Below, piece after piece: positions 17,496-26,567 of a stretch of DNA of 64,000 nucleotides. Below the pieces are notes generated by a model, which made no database searches, was not told where the DNA came from, and saw nothing but the letters and a program-made list of their open reading frames with translations. Source of the DNA: Pseudomonadales bacterium (GTDB taxonomy: Bacteria > Pseudomonadota > Gammaproteobacteria > Pseudomonadales > Azotimanducaceae). Numbering within the stretch: position 1 is the first letter of the stretch; every line of letters begins with the position of its first letter. The translations under genes and the position numbers were made by a program. The DNA lies in NCBI GenBank assembly GCA_041395945.1, contig JAWKZN010000001.1:1922001-1986000 (forward strand), given 5' to 3'.

Positions 17496-18866
17496 ATGAC
17501 GTCGACCCCAAGCACCGTGCCAGAGGATCACGGCAGCAGACCGCCGAAGAACCTGCCGCTGCGGGTGATCTGGTCCTACACCCTGTCCCGGGTCGGTCTG
17601 TCCATCATGGGGGTCATGTTCGGTGTGTATTTCATGAAATACGCAACCGACGTGCTGCTGATCGCACCGGCGGTGATGGGCACTCTGCTCGCCGCCGCGC
17701 GGCTCTGGGACGGTGTGACCGACCCCCTGGTCGGCTACCTGTCGGATCGCACCCGCTCGCGTTTCGGCCGACGGCGTATCTGGATGTACGCCTCGGCGCT
17801 GCCGGTGGGTATCGGCACCGTGATGATCTGGGCACCTCCGGTGGATCTCAGCGGCGCGCTGCTGGTGGGCTGGATGGTACTGGCTCTGCTCGTCTATGAG
17901 ACCGCATCCACCGCCTTCCTGATTCCCCATGGCGCCCTCGGCATGGAGCTCACGCCGGGTTATCACGAGCGCACCCGGCTGTTCGGCTATGTGCACATGA
18001 TCGGCTTCATCGGCAGTGTGCTGGGCATGGCCACCCTGCAGGTCATGAACATGGTGGAGGACAAGCGGGCGTTTGCCTTCGATCTTTCGCTGGTGGCCGG
18101 TGTCATCGTCATGGCCACCATTTTTCTGACCACCCGCGCTCTGCCGGAGAAGGCCGAGCACCAGGGACGCGGCAGCTCGAACGTCTTCAAGTCGTTCTTC
18201 GACGTGTTCCGCAATCCCCATGCCCGGGTGCTGCTGGTGGTCTTCGGCGTGGAGACCTACGGCCTGGCGAGCGTGTTCACCCTCACGCCCTATCTGGTGG
18301 CTTACGTATTCCCGCTCGAAGCCCTGCTGGTGGCCGTGATGCTCACCTATGCCCTGCCCCAGGTACTTTTCACCCCGGTCTGGATGTGGCTGGCCGGACG
18401 CTTCGGCAAGCAGCGCGTGTGGACCACGGCACTGCTGTGCGCTTCTGTGCCCTTTGTGGGCTTCTATCTGCTCGAATCACCTGGGATAACGTTCTGGGTG
18501 CTGACCTTCATCACCGGCTTCCTCGCCGGCTGCGGCGCGGTGCTGCAGCCGGCCATTCAGGCGGATGTGATCGACTATGACGAACTCAAAACCGCAGAAC
18601 GCAAAGAAGGTGCCTATCTGGCGGTATGGAACCTGATCCGCAAATGCTCGGCTTCGCTGTGCGCGCTGATCACCGGACTGGTGCTCCAGGCGTCCGGTTT
18701 CGAGCCGAACATGGTGCAGTCCGAGGACACCCGGGACGCCATCAAGGCCATCTTCGGTCTGCTGCCCGCTGCCTGTTATTTCCTCGGTGGACTGCTCTTC
18801 ACGACCTTCAGTTTCAACGAAGCCGAGCATGCGGCGGCCCGCACCGAGCTCGATCTGCGCACTTGA
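17496..18866 (+). CDS. GPH-type (MelB-like, MFS_2) cation symporter
   Basis: 456-aa permease with 12 hydrophobic segments. The DGVTDPLVGYLSDRTRSRFGRRR block near residues 70-92 is the conserved MelB/GPH loop 2-3 motif, including the cation-site Asp. Later YDELKTAERKEGAYLAVWNLIRK is the equally typical cytoplasmic loop 10-11 pattern. Members carry sugars, glucuronides or other anionic compounds with Na+ or H+. Divergent from the P450 with a 93-bp shared upstream region, so co-regulation is plausible. Confidence 0.88.
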   Translation: MTSTPSTVPEDHGSRPPKNLPLRVIWSYTLSRVGLSIMGVMFGVYFMKYATDVLLIAPAVMGTLLAAARLWDGVTDPLVGYLSDRTRSRFGRRRIWMYASALPVGIGTVMIWAPPVDLSGALLVGWMVLALLVYETASTAFLIPHGALGMELTPGYHERTRLFGYVHMIGFIGSVLGMATLQVMNMVEDKRAFAFDLSLVAGVIVMATIFLTTRALPEKAEHQGRGSSNVFKSFFDVFRNPHARVLLVVFGVETYGLASVFTLTPYLVAYVFPLEALLVAVMLTYALPQVLFTPVWMWLAGRFGKQRVWTTALLCASVPFVGFYLLESPGITFWVLTFITGFLAGCGAVLQPAIQADVIDYDELKTAERKEGAYLAVWNLIRKCSASLCALITGLVLQASGFEPNMVQSEDTRDAIKAIFGLLPAACYFLGGLLFTTFSFNEAEHAAARTELDLRT

Positions 18867-18926
18867 GATCATCGGGGAGGGCGCTACCATGCGCGCCGGT
18901 ACGTTAATCAGGGGGAACCCACCCGC

Positions 18927-20057
18927 ATGCGCCTGCTGCTGATCTCAGATGCCTGGCACCCCCAGGTCAACGGTGTGGTACGCGCCCTGTCGACCATCCG
19001 TGATCGGGCCGCGGCTCGAGGGATCCAGGTGGAGGTGCTGGGTCCGGACAGGTTCCGCAGCCTGCCCTGCCCCACCTATCCGGAAATCCGGCTGGCACTG
19101 AGCACGCCCGCACGGATCGCACGAATCATCGATGAAGTTGCGCCCGATGCGGTGCACATTGCCACCGAAGGTCCGCTGGGGCTCATGGTGCGCCGGGTAA
19201 TGAAGCAGCGCGGACTGCCCTTCACCACCTCGTTTCACACCCTGTTTCCCGACTATCTCCAAGTGCGCTTCGGCCTGCCCGCGCGCTGGACCTTTGCGGG
19301 CTTACGCAGGTTTCACGCCGGTGCAGCTGCCACCATGTATTCCACGCCGACTTTGTGCGCGCTGCTCGAATCCCACGGCTTCTCCAACCTGGTGCAGTGG
19401 GTGCGCGGGGTGGACACCGAACTGTTCCGGCCAGTGCCCCCGGTCGAACTGAATCTGCCGAAGCCCATCCAGCTCTTCGTCGGCCGGATTGCCGTGGAGA
19501 AGGGACTCGAAGACTTTCTTAAACTCACAACCCCCGGCAGCAAGGTCCTCATCGGCGATGGACCCCAGCTCGCAGAACTCAAGCGCCGCTATCCCCACGC
19601 ACACTTTCTCGGCGCCAGATTCGGCGAAGACCTGGTGGCGCACTACAGTGCGGCGGACGTCTTCGTGTTTCCTTCGCGCACGGACACCCTCGGACTGGTG
19701 ATGCTGGAAGCCATGGCCTGCGGTGTGCCCGTGGCCGCTTTCCCGGTAATGGGCCCGCTGGACGTCGTCGCCGACAGCGGTGCAGGTCATCTCGATACGG
19801 ATCTTGCCGCTGCGATCGAGGGCGCCATCGGCATCGACCCGGCCCTCTGCAGAGCGCGCGCCCTCGCCCACTCCTGGGACGAGTCGCTCAATCAGTTTCT
19901 CGACAATCTGGTGCCCTTTACCCAGGCGAAGGCTACCCGGGCGACAGCCGGCCCGGCGACTTCGGACGGATCCGCTCAGGCACCGTTGCCGGCACCCCCG
20001 TCCGTCCCCTCCGCTCCCGGTATAAACCAGATCGGCGAAGACCAGGCCCGCTCCTGA
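18927..20057 (+). CDS. GT4-family glycosyltransferase (MgtA/mannosyltransferase-like)
   Basis: 376-aa GT-B fold enzyme. N-terminal SDAWHPQVNGVVRAL and the TSFHTLFPDYLQVRFG acceptor motif, then IQLFVGRIAVEKGLEDFL and VFPSRTDTLGLVMLEAMACGVPVAAF (the E-x7-E nucleotide-sugar site). The pattern matches GDP-mannose-dependent alpha-mannosyltransferases acting on lipids. Residues from about 330 are a low-complexity Ala/Pro/Ser tail that runs 82 bp into the 3' end of the converging DUF3604 gene; the catalytic domain is already complete before it. The start lies after GGGGGAA. Likely membrane-associated glycolipid synthesis; acceptor unknown. Confidence 0.88.
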   Translation: MRLLLISDAWHPQVNGVVRALSTIRDRAAARGIQVEVLGPDRFRSLPCPTYPEIRLALSTPARIARIIDEVAPDAVHIATEGPLGLMVRRVMKQRGLPFTTSFHTLFPDYLQVRFGLPARWTFAGLRRFHAGAAATMYSTPTLCALLESHGFSNLVQWVRGVDTELFRPVPPVELNLPKPIQLFVGRIAVEKGLEDFLKLTTPGSKVLIGDGPQLAELKRRYPHAHFLGARFGEDLVAHYSAADVFVFPSRTDTLGLVMLEAMACGVPVAAFPVMGPLDVVADSGAGHLDTDLAAAIEGAIGIDPALCRARALAHSWDESLNQFLDNLVPFTQAKATRATAGPATSDGSAQAPLPAPPSVPSAPGINQIGEDQARS

Positions 20058-21928
20058 AGGGTTGCCGGCAGATCGGGACGCACCGGAACACCGGCGCGCA
20101 AAGCGTCCCAGGTCGACCAGCGGCAGGTCGGGTTTTCCAGAACCCGCACGTAGTAAAAGGCCTGCTGCCGGGGATCAAAATCCGGATCCTGCCACAAAGC
20201 CCGCAGCTCGGCGGCTCCGGAACCAGCGCTGGTGCTGCAGTCACTCAGATTCACCAAAGCCCCGTTATCCGGACAGCGATGGCTTGTGGCGTCGACCGCG
20301 ACTCCGCCCGAGCACGCGACATCGTAAACGGCCTCCCGGGCGCCGCCTTCTTCATACCAGCCCTTGATGATCTGGGCCCGCTGCAGCGGCACACCGAGCG
20401 GATCGCGACTGGCCCAGACCAGGAAGTCCGGCGCTCGCGCACCCTTACCCAGCAGATCGCCACCCATCGTGGTCGCATGCGCATACAGAGCGCCGATGTC
20501 GTCACTGGACCCATCGATGTCATATCCTGAGAAGAAGCGCACCTGGATGCGCGGGCCACTGGTGGCAAAGGTTTCCTTGCGCCGGAACGCATCGTAAATC
20601 GAATCCCGGGTGTTGGATTCGGCCCACACCCCGGTCAGACCCGCCGCACTCCAGAACCGGTAGTAGACGTCCAGATAGGTATCCGGATCACCCGGCGTCC
20701 GGGGTACGGATCCGCGTAACGGGGCAGTTGCATCGAGCAGGCCGACCTTGCTCCAGTAGTTGGACTCGTCAAACGAGCCGGCCGACACATGGGTGTCGCT
20801 GGCACCAGCAACGCCGAAGCGGTAGGGGTTTACGCCAGTCGTCGCCTCCAGTGTGAGGCCCCGCAGATAAGCGTCGCGCACATAACTCCCCGGTGGATCG
20901 CTGGGTATCGTGGTGGCTATCCGGTAGGGGAAGATCTCGAAGTTCGCCCACTCGTCGTTCGGCGCGAGCGCCGGGTGGGTGTCCGAAGTCCCCTTCACCT
21001 GGGTGATCTCCACCAGCGGTTCATTGCGCATCCGCAGTTCAGCATACTCCGCGTCGATCGGGTCACCGGCCCAGTCTGTCAGCTCGAACATCATGCCGCT
21101 CGAACCATTCGAGTTGTGGGGAATGGCCAGCGCCTCGATGCCCTCATCACGCAGACCGTCCATCCAGGCCCAGAGCTTCTCCGGATTGGTGTCGTCGAGT
21201 CTGCTGAACGGCAGGGGCGGCGCCTTACTGCCCCGGAAGATCACATTGCGGTGGAGATTCTGATTCTCGCTGCCGGAGGAGGTGTATTCATAGCCGATGA
21301 AGGTGGTAAAGGATCCGGGGTCATTGTGTCGCTCTGCCGACTCGACGATGGCCTTCCAGGCCGATCGGAACACCTCCGGATCGAGCAGATCACTGCCATC
21401 CATATCGCCACGGAAGTATCCGCCCATCTGCTGGAAGGCCTCACGGATGGAGGGAACGTCCTTCGCCTGCTGCAGGTAGCGGGCAGCCGGATGCTGACCG
21501 GCCCGGGTTGCAGGGTCACTCATCTCCGCCAGCATGCCCAGATAGGCGGCATGATCGGTTACGGCCTGAAAATCCAGCGGCCTGCTGAGCTGCATGTCGA
21601 AACCGCCCGGATGGGGAATGGACTCACCTTTCGCAAACCGGTAGGCGTCGTCCGGGCCTGTGCGCGTGCCGAAGATGAAAGCATCAAAAGAAAAGCGGGT
21701 GTGGACGTGCAGGTCGCCGAAATAGGCACTGCGGTTCGGGTTGGCGGCAATCGTGCCGGCGGCGTGCATCGTGCCCTGCCCGACCGCCTGCTGGATCTGA
21801 TCCGAGGCGGCAGGTTCCGGTGTGCCATCCTGGGTGGTCCTGCCGGGTGCCGGATCCGAGCAGGCTCCCAGGAACAACAGCGCCAGCAAGGCACAACAGA
21901 ACACAGAGTTCGCTATTTTTCCGTTCAT
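19976..21928 (-). CDS. DUF3604 lipoprotein (PHP-like metal-dependent hydrolase fold)
   Basis: 650-aa DUF3604 protein. ATG 21928 is chosen over 21934 because GGGAAGGG then has normal spacing. Signal peptide with lipobox LFLGAC, so a lipoprotein. GDLHVHTRFSFDA carries the first PHP-type His cluster; QAVTDHAAYLGM, LAIPHNSNGS and GASDTHVSAG supply further putative metal ligands. Extracytoplasmic metal-dependent phosphoesterase or amidase activity is a guess from the PHP fold; these proteins are abundant in marine proteobacteria without an assigned substrate. Its 3' end overlaps the glycosyltransferase gene by 82 bp, tail to tail. Confidence 0.87.
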   Translation of the reverse strand: MNGKIANSVFCCALLALLFLGACSDPAPGRTTQDGTPEPAASDQIQQAVGQGTMHAAGTIAANPNRSAYFGDLHVHTRFSFDAFIFGTRTGPDDAYRFAKGESIPHPGGFDMQLSRPLDFQAVTDHAAYLGMLAEMSDPATRAGQHPAARYLQQAKDVPSIREAFQQMGGYFRGDMDGSDLLDPEVFRSAWKAIVESAERHNDPGSFTTFIGYEYTSSGSENQNLHRNVIFRGSKAPPLPFSRLDDTNPEKLWAWMDGLRDEGIEALAIPHNSNGSSGMMFELTDWAGDPIDAEYAELRMRNEPLVEITQVKGTSDTHPALAPNDEWANFEIFPYRIATTIPSDPPGSYVRDAYLRGLTLEATTGVNPYRFGVAGASDTHVSAGSFDESNYWSKVGLLDATAPLRGSVPRTPGDPDTYLDVYYRFWSAAGLTGVWAESNTRDSIYDAFRRKETFATSGPRIQVRFFSGYDIDGSSDDIGALYAHATTMGGDLLGKGARAPDFLVWASRDPLGVPLQRAQIIKGWYEEGGAREAVYDVACSGGVAVDATSHRCPDNGALVNLSDCSTSAGSGAAELRALWQDPDFDPRQQAFYYVRVLENPTCRWSTWDALRAGVPVRPDLPATLQERAWSSPIWFIPGAEGTDGGAGNGA

Positions 21929-22051
21929 CTTCATCCCTTCCCGCAGCTGCTGTCTGGGTGAATTAAAACACAGCACAGCGCCGATGGTTGCTCCACCGCG
22001 GGGGTGTCTTCTTTTTGTCCATTACGCCCGCTCAATCAGCGAGTAGTATCG

Positions 22052-22068
22052 TGCCACCTGTAGTGGCA
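22052..22068. repeat. Short perfect hairpin upstream of the SulP gene
   Basis: TGCCAC (22052-22057) and GTGGCA (22063-22068) flank a CTGTA loop, 32 nt before the SulP start. It could be an operator or a leader hairpin; nothing more can be said. Confidence 0.35.
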
Positions 22069-22099
22069 TCGAGCAAAGCTATGCGCAATAGTCCTGTAC

Positions 22100-23827
22100 A
22101 TGAAGACCGCTGAATCTCAACACATCGACGCGCCAAGCTTCGCTGAACTCTATACCCCGAAATTAGTCACGGTACTTCGAGAGGGCTACGGACTGCCCCA
22201 GCTTCGGGCAGATGCTATCGCCGGACTGACCGTCGCCATCGTCGCGCTGCCGCTGTCCATGGCGATCGCAATTGCCTCGGGTGCGACACCCGCCCAGGGA
22301 CTCTATACGGCGATCGTCGGCGGGTTTCTGGTTTCGCTTCTTGGTGGGTCCCGCTTTCAGGTCGGTGGACCGGCTGGCGCATTCATCGTTCTGGTATCGG
22401 CGACCGTGGTCCAGTATGGGATGGATGGTTTGATCCTCGCGACATTTCTGTCGGGCCTGATGCTCAGCACGGCAGGTTTACTTCGCCTCGGTACTTTCAT
22501 CAAGTTCATCCCGTTCCCCGTGACCGTTGGCTTTACGGCCGGTATCGCAGTAATCATCTTCGCGAGCCAGATCAAGGAGATATTTGGCTTATCGCTCAGC
22601 CAGGAACCGGGCGAATTGCTCGAGAAGATCCCGACCCTCTGGGCGGCCCGTGCGACGGTGACCCCGGAAGCCCTCGCAGTGTCCCTGACAAGTGTGGCGA
22701 TCATCCTGTGGCTGCGTAAAATTCGCCCGCACTGGCCGGGCATGCTGATCGCCGTCGGTACTGCCGCTGCCGCGACAAGCCTGCTGCATCTGCCGGTGCA
22801 GACCATTGGCACGACTTTCGGCGGAATCCCATCATTGCTGCCGGCCCCGAGCCTCCCTGAGCTATCCTTGGACAGGATTGTGACCGTCCTGCCAGCCGCG
22901 ATGTCGTTCACTCTGTTGGGTGCAATTGAGTCGCTGTTGTCCGCCGTTGTGGCCGATGGCATGAGCGGCCGACGGCATCGCTCGAACTGCGAACTGGTGG
23001 CACAGGGTGCAGCCAATATCGGTAGTTCGATCTTCGGCGGTTTCTGTGTGACAGGCACGATCGCACGCACGGCGACCAATGTGCGATCCGGCGCACATGG
23101 GCCTGTCGCAGGGATGTTGCACTCGGTTTTTCTATTGCTGTTCATGTTCGTCGCCGCACCGCTTGCAGCCTACATCCCTCTGGCAGCGCTGGCTGGTGTT
23201 CTGACCGTCGTTGCCTGGAACATGATCGAAAAACCAGCAATTGCAATCCTCGTGCGGTCAGGCTGGGGTGAAGTAACGGTCCTGAGCGCAACCTTCTTCC
23301 TGACCATATTTCGTGACCTGGCAGAAGCCATCGTCGTGGGGGTCGCCCTTGGCTCAGTCCTGTTTATTCAGCGCATGAGCCGCACCACGGTGGTCGAAAC
23401 CGATGCCCCTTTCGTCGGGCGTGATGAAGCGGACAGGACAATGCCGCGCGGCGAGTACAACGAAGAGCTGGCCGCGAATCCTGACCTGGTTGTTTACCGC
23501 ATAACCGGCTCGCTGTTCTTTGGTGCGACCGCATCGATCGGCTCGGTTCTCGATCAGATCCAGGATAGCCATAAAGTCCTGGTTGTAGACTTCTCGGCGG
23601 TTCCTTTCCTCGATTCTACCGGGGCAAACATGATCGAAGGTCTTGCTCATAAGGCGCATAAGCGAGGAGTGACATTGTGGTTAAGTGGAGCAAGCCGGGA
23701 CATCCGCCGTGTATTGCTCACTCATGGCTTGAAAAAACCACGAGTGCACTATGCCTCGAGCGTCGACACTGCTGTTCTTGCGGTGCGCAACGGATTCGGG
23801 AAAACAAACCAGGATAAAGATATCTGA
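22100..23827 (+). CDS. SulP-family anion transporter with STAS domain
   Basis: 575-aa SLC26/SulP permease. Transmembrane domain (about residues 30-440) includes the SulP signatures ADAIAGLTVAIVALPLSMA, GGPAGAFIVLV and NIGSSIFGGFCVTGTIARTATN. A cytoplasmic STAS domain (about 465-560) shows VVYRITGSLFFGATASI and VVDFSAVPFLDSTGANMIE. Members exchange sulfate, bicarbonate or dicarboxylates; no carbonic anhydrase is adjacent, so the substrate is open. Base composition is lower in GC than the preceding genes. The next small gene begins 11 bp after the stop. There is no clear Shine-Dalgarno sequence before the ATG. Confidence 0.92.
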   Translation: MKTAESQHIDAPSFAELYTPKLVTVLREGYGLPQLRADAIAGLTVAIVALPLSMAIAIASGATPAQGLYTAIVGGFLVSLLGGSRFQVGGPAGAFIVLVSATVVQYGMDGLILATFLSGLMLSTAGLLRLGTFIKFIPFPVTVGFTAGIAVIIFASQIKEIFGLSLSQEPGELLEKIPTLWAARATVTPEALAVSLTSVAIILWLRKIRPHWPGMLIAVGTAAAATSLLHLPVQTIGTTFGGIPSLLPAPSLPELSLDRIVTVLPAAMSFTLLGAIESLLSAVVADGMSGRRHRSNCELVAQGAANIGSSIFGGFCVTGTIARTATNVRSGAHGPVAGMLHSVFLLLFMFVAAPLAAYIPLAALAGVLTVVAWNMIEKPAIAILVRSGWGEVTVLSATFFLTIFRDLAEAIVVGVALGSVLFIQRMSRTTVVETDAPFVGRDEADRTMPRGEYNEELAANPDLVVYRITGSLFFGATASIGSVLDQIQDSHKVLVVDFSAVPFLDSTGANMIEGLAHKAHKRGVTLWLSGASRDIRRVLLTHGLKKPRVHYASSVDTAVLAVRNGFGKTNQDKDI

Positions 23828-23837
23828 AAGTTCCAGT

Positions 23838-24245
23838 TTGAAGACAATACTCAAATCCATTGTTGTTGTACTCGGCCTCGCGCTTGTCGTCGCCATGTCA
23901 CATCTTGCCCTGATCGAAGTGGGCAGAGAGGTGGTCGTACTCTGGACGACCGATACGTCGGGTGACCGACATTTCAGGCGGCTCTGGGTGGTGGACTGTG
24001 AGGGCGCCGTATGGCTGCACAGCACGGGAGAGAGCTGGCATCGACTGTTCGAAGAACACTCGACGGTTGAGTTGGACAGAAACGGTACCCTGGAGAAGTA
24101 TTCGGCAGCAGCGATTCCTGGTCCGCACCCGCAGATCGATCGTGCGCTTCGTGAAAAATACGGATTGGCGGATCGCTGGGTTCGTTTTCTCGCGCCGGAT
24201 GATGAAAATACGCTGGCCGTTCGTCTCCATAAAATTGGACAATGA
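23838..24245 (+). CDS. Small membrane-anchored protein, possible PNPOx-like split barrel
   Basis: About 135 aa from a TTG at 23838, 11 bp after the SulP stop, with a weak GAAAG upstream; an alternative in-frame ATG (23751) would overlap SulP by 77 bp. The N-terminus (KSIVVVLGLALVVAM) is a signal anchor. The rest, with VVLWTTDTSGDRHFRRLWVVD, a mid WLHSTGESW and a late REKYGLADRWVRF, recalls small proteins related to the pyridoxamine-phosphate-oxidase/deazaflavin-nitroreductase split barrel. This is remembered resemblance, not a demonstrated motif. Start and function are both uncertain. Confidence 0.6.
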   Translation: MKTILKSIVVVLGLALVVAMSHLALIEVGREVVVLWTTDTSGDRHFRRLWVVDCEGAVWLHSTGESWHRLFEEHSTVELDRNGTLEKYSAAAIPGPHPQIDRALREKYGLADRWVRFLAPDDENTLAVRLHKIGQ

Positions 24246-24350
24246 GATCTGCGAAGGAATCTGCGGGCAGAAACAGCGCCGCGCTCGCCAAGGCACGATA
24301 TTTTCGGAAACATCCCGGCGCATGTATGACGGGCCACAGGAAGCAGATTC

Positions 24351-24998
24351 ATGGAAACTATCATTCCCAGCGGCACACCATCCGGAGCAGTTCTTATCAT
24401 CCATTCCTGGTGGGGTTTGACCGACTCTTTCCGAACTTACGGTTCTTATCTTGCGGATGCGGGCTACCTCGTTGGGCTGACCGACCTTTTTGACGGCCAG
24501 ACCGCCAGAACCGAAGCCAGAGCCCGGCAGCTTCGAGCGTCATCTCGCCGCACCCCGATGTACAGAACGCTGGGCGCGGATATTGCCTCACTTCGCTCCA
24601 TTGCAGATTTTGACAACATCAGGACCGGCATAGTCGGGTTTTCCATGGGCGGCCACTGGGCGGTCTGGTTATCCCAGAGACCGGAGTACGATGTGACGGC
24701 AACCGTCCTCTACTACGCTGCACGCGCAGGCGATTTCTCGCATTGCCGGTCCAGTGTTCTCGCACATTTTGCTGAGCAGGATCCCTGGGTCAGTACCAGT
24801 GCGCGAAAGAACATGGAAAGAGCAATCAGCAAATCCGAATGCAGCTATCGCGCCTGTGACTATCCGGGAACAGAGCATTGGTTTGCAGAGACGGAACGAT
24901 CGGCGGAATTCAACGGGGCGGCGGCAAGGCTGGCCCTTAAACGCGATCTGCACCACTTCGATCAGAATCTGAAATCTCAAGGAATACAAAACTGTTGA
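24351..24998 (+). CDS. Dienelactone hydrolase-family alpha/beta hydrolase
   Basis: 215-aa alpha/beta hydrolase of the dienelactone-hydrolase type. The nucleophile elbow is GFSMGG with Ser98, where classical dienelactone hydrolases use Cys; the rest of the triad is Asp144 (AEQDPW) and His176 (GTEHWF). The oxyanion strand is LIIHSWWGLTD. Cytoplasmic, no signal peptide. GGAAG precedes the ATG by 7 nt. It sits in the lower-GC block, 105 bp after the small anchored protein. An esterase or lactonase activity is likely; the Cys to Ser change argues against true 4-carboxymethylenebutenolide specificity. Confidence 0.86.
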   Translation: METIIPSGTPSGAVLIIHSWWGLTDSFRTYGSYLADAGYLVGLTDLFDGQTARTEARARQLRASSRRTPMYRTLGADIASLRSIADFDNIRTGIVGFSMGGHWAVWLSQRPEYDVTATVLYYAARAGDFSHCRSSVLAHFAEQDPWVSTSARKNMERAISKSECSYRACDYPGTEHWFAETERSAEFNGAAARLALKRDLHHFDQNLKSQGIQNC

Positions 24999-25187
24999 AC
25001 GACTGACTGCCTGTAGTTTCAAAAAGCGGCAGCAGTTCAGGGGATGTCGGCCTGGTGCCTTAAGCCGACTTCAAGCCTCAATGACAGAATATTTTCTTAC
25101 AGGTAGGTTTCCGGGGCCGTGTCTGTTCTGATACGGACCAATCTCTCGGATCGCGTCGTCTCACGGCCACTTTTTCAAGGAGAATCT

Positions 25188-25715
25188 ATGAACTGGGAAG
25201 CCCTCGGGGCGATATCCGAAGCGGCAGGCGCACTGGCCGTATTCATCTCCTTCCTGTATGTGGCTGTGCAAATCCGCCAGAACACGAAACAGCTGACCCG
25301 TAATGTTGAAGCCAACCAGCTGGCGGCATTCGAACGCAATGTGGAGTCAGGAAACCACATTCGTGAGTTGCTGATATTGAATCCAGATCTCGCACAGCTC
25401 CTGTTGAGCGGCTTTAAGAGCTTCAAAGCACTCAGTGGGTCAGAAAAATTCCGATTCGGTATGTTACTGCGAAATATTTTTGCCGGTATTCAAGGTGGAT
25501 ACATTCGCCAGCTTTCACTGGTACACGATCCGCTGGAATTTTCGGGTACTGCGCGTCTGCTCGATGAAATCCTCATCAACCGGGGCACCCGCGAATGGCT
25601 GGACGTCACCAGGCCGGACTGGCGGCCGGAGTTTCGAAAACTGGTTGATGAGCGGCTCTCGTCAATGCACCAGCAGGAAGCGGCCAGGCAGCAGGAGGCA
25701 GAACCCGTCAAATAG
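25188..25715 (+). CDS. Hypothetical protein with one N-terminal membrane segment
   Basis: 175 aa from ATG 25188, which has AAGGAG 6 nt upstream; the frame open from 25119 is not needed. One hydrophobic segment (about residues 5-27, AGALAVFISFLYVAVQI) is followed at once by IRQNTKQLTRNVEANQ and a mostly helical cytoplasmic part ending in a Gln/Glu-rich tail. The MNWEALGAISE...IRQNTK pattern is one I know from many uncharacterised marine gammaproteobacterial proteins. No catalytic motif is visible. Function unknown. Confidence 0.75.
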   Translation: MNWEALGAISEAAGALAVFISFLYVAVQIRQNTKQLTRNVEANQLAAFERNVESGNHIRELLILNPDLAQLLLSGFKSFKALSGSEKFRFGMLLRNIFAGIQGGYIRQLSLVHDPLEFSGTARLLDEILINRGTREWLDVTRPDWRPEFRKLVDERLSSMHQQEAARQQEAEPVK

Positions 25716-25841
25716 GTGCTGTCCATCCGCAGTTGAAAGCTGCCGATTGTGCTGCACCACACGGCTTCTGCCTTGTGCCCGCAGCTGATTCCGCGCGATC
25801 ATTGCTAATGCTGGATTTCCAATGGAATGGGTTAAGCGGGG

Positions 25842-26468
25842 ATGAGCGACGGTTGCTGCGGAGACGGTCTGGACGCTGGCGCCCTTGAGCAGCGCCATCG
25901 GCGCGTACTGCTCTGGGTACTGCTGATCAATATCGTGGCGTTCTTCATCATGGTCCTCGGCTCGGTCCACAGCGGGTCCTCATCGTTGCTTTCCGGCACG
26001 CTGGACAATCTTGGCGATGCCTTGACCTACGCTCTGAGTCTGGCCGTGGTCGGCGCGTCCACTTCGACCAAAGCACGTGTGGCGTTCCTCAAGGGCATGC
26101 TGATCCTCAGCGCGGCGATCTTAGTGGCAATCCAGATCGCGTGGCGTCTGTACGATCTGGAGACGCCCATTTTCGAATCGATGGGTATTGCAGCCGCGCT
26201 GAACCTTGTGGCAAATCTGGTCTGCCTGAGTCTGCTTTACCCGGTCAGAGGAGACGATCTGAATATGGAGTCGATGTGGGAATGTTCACGCAACGACATC
26301 TGGGATGGACTCGCAGTCATTGCTGCGAGCATTGCAGTATGGCTGTTTGACTCCGGATGGCCAGATCTGCTGATCGCCATCGTTCTGCTCGCGGTCTTTC
26401 TGAGGTCAGCCACGCGTGTTCTCCGCCGTGCGAGGCAGGAGTTACAGCGCGCACCAGTACCAGGTTAA
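25842..26468 (+). CDS. Cation diffusion facilitator (CDF)-like transporter, membrane domain only
   Basis: 208-aa protein with about six hydrophobic segments and CDF-type motifs: SLLSGTLDNLGDALTYA in TM2 (metal-site Asp pair) and CSRNDIWDGLAVIAAS in TM5. Usual CDF proteins are near 300 aa because of a cytoplasmic ferredoxin-like C-terminal domain; that domain is absent here. The N-terminus has an exposed CCGDG that could bind metal. Probably a divalent metal/H+ exchanger in the inner membrane; metal not predictable. Confidence 0.82.
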   Translation: MSDGCCGDGLDAGALEQRHRRVLLWVLLINIVAFFIMVLGSVHSGSSSLLSGTLDNLGDALTYALSLAVVGASTSTKARVAFLKGMLILSAAILVAIQIAWRLYDLETPIFESMGIAAALNLVANLVCLSLLYPVRGDDLNMESMWECSRNDIWDGLAVIAASIAVWLFDSGWPDLLIAIVLLAVFLRSATRVLRRARQELQRAPVPG

Positions 26469-26567
26469 TCGGTTATTCCGCTACTGGCTGCCTCCCGTCC
26501 AGAGTAACCCTTCCGACATGTCTGCTTTGCCGTATATAGTGGAAATCCCGCGCGCCAGGTCACCGCT

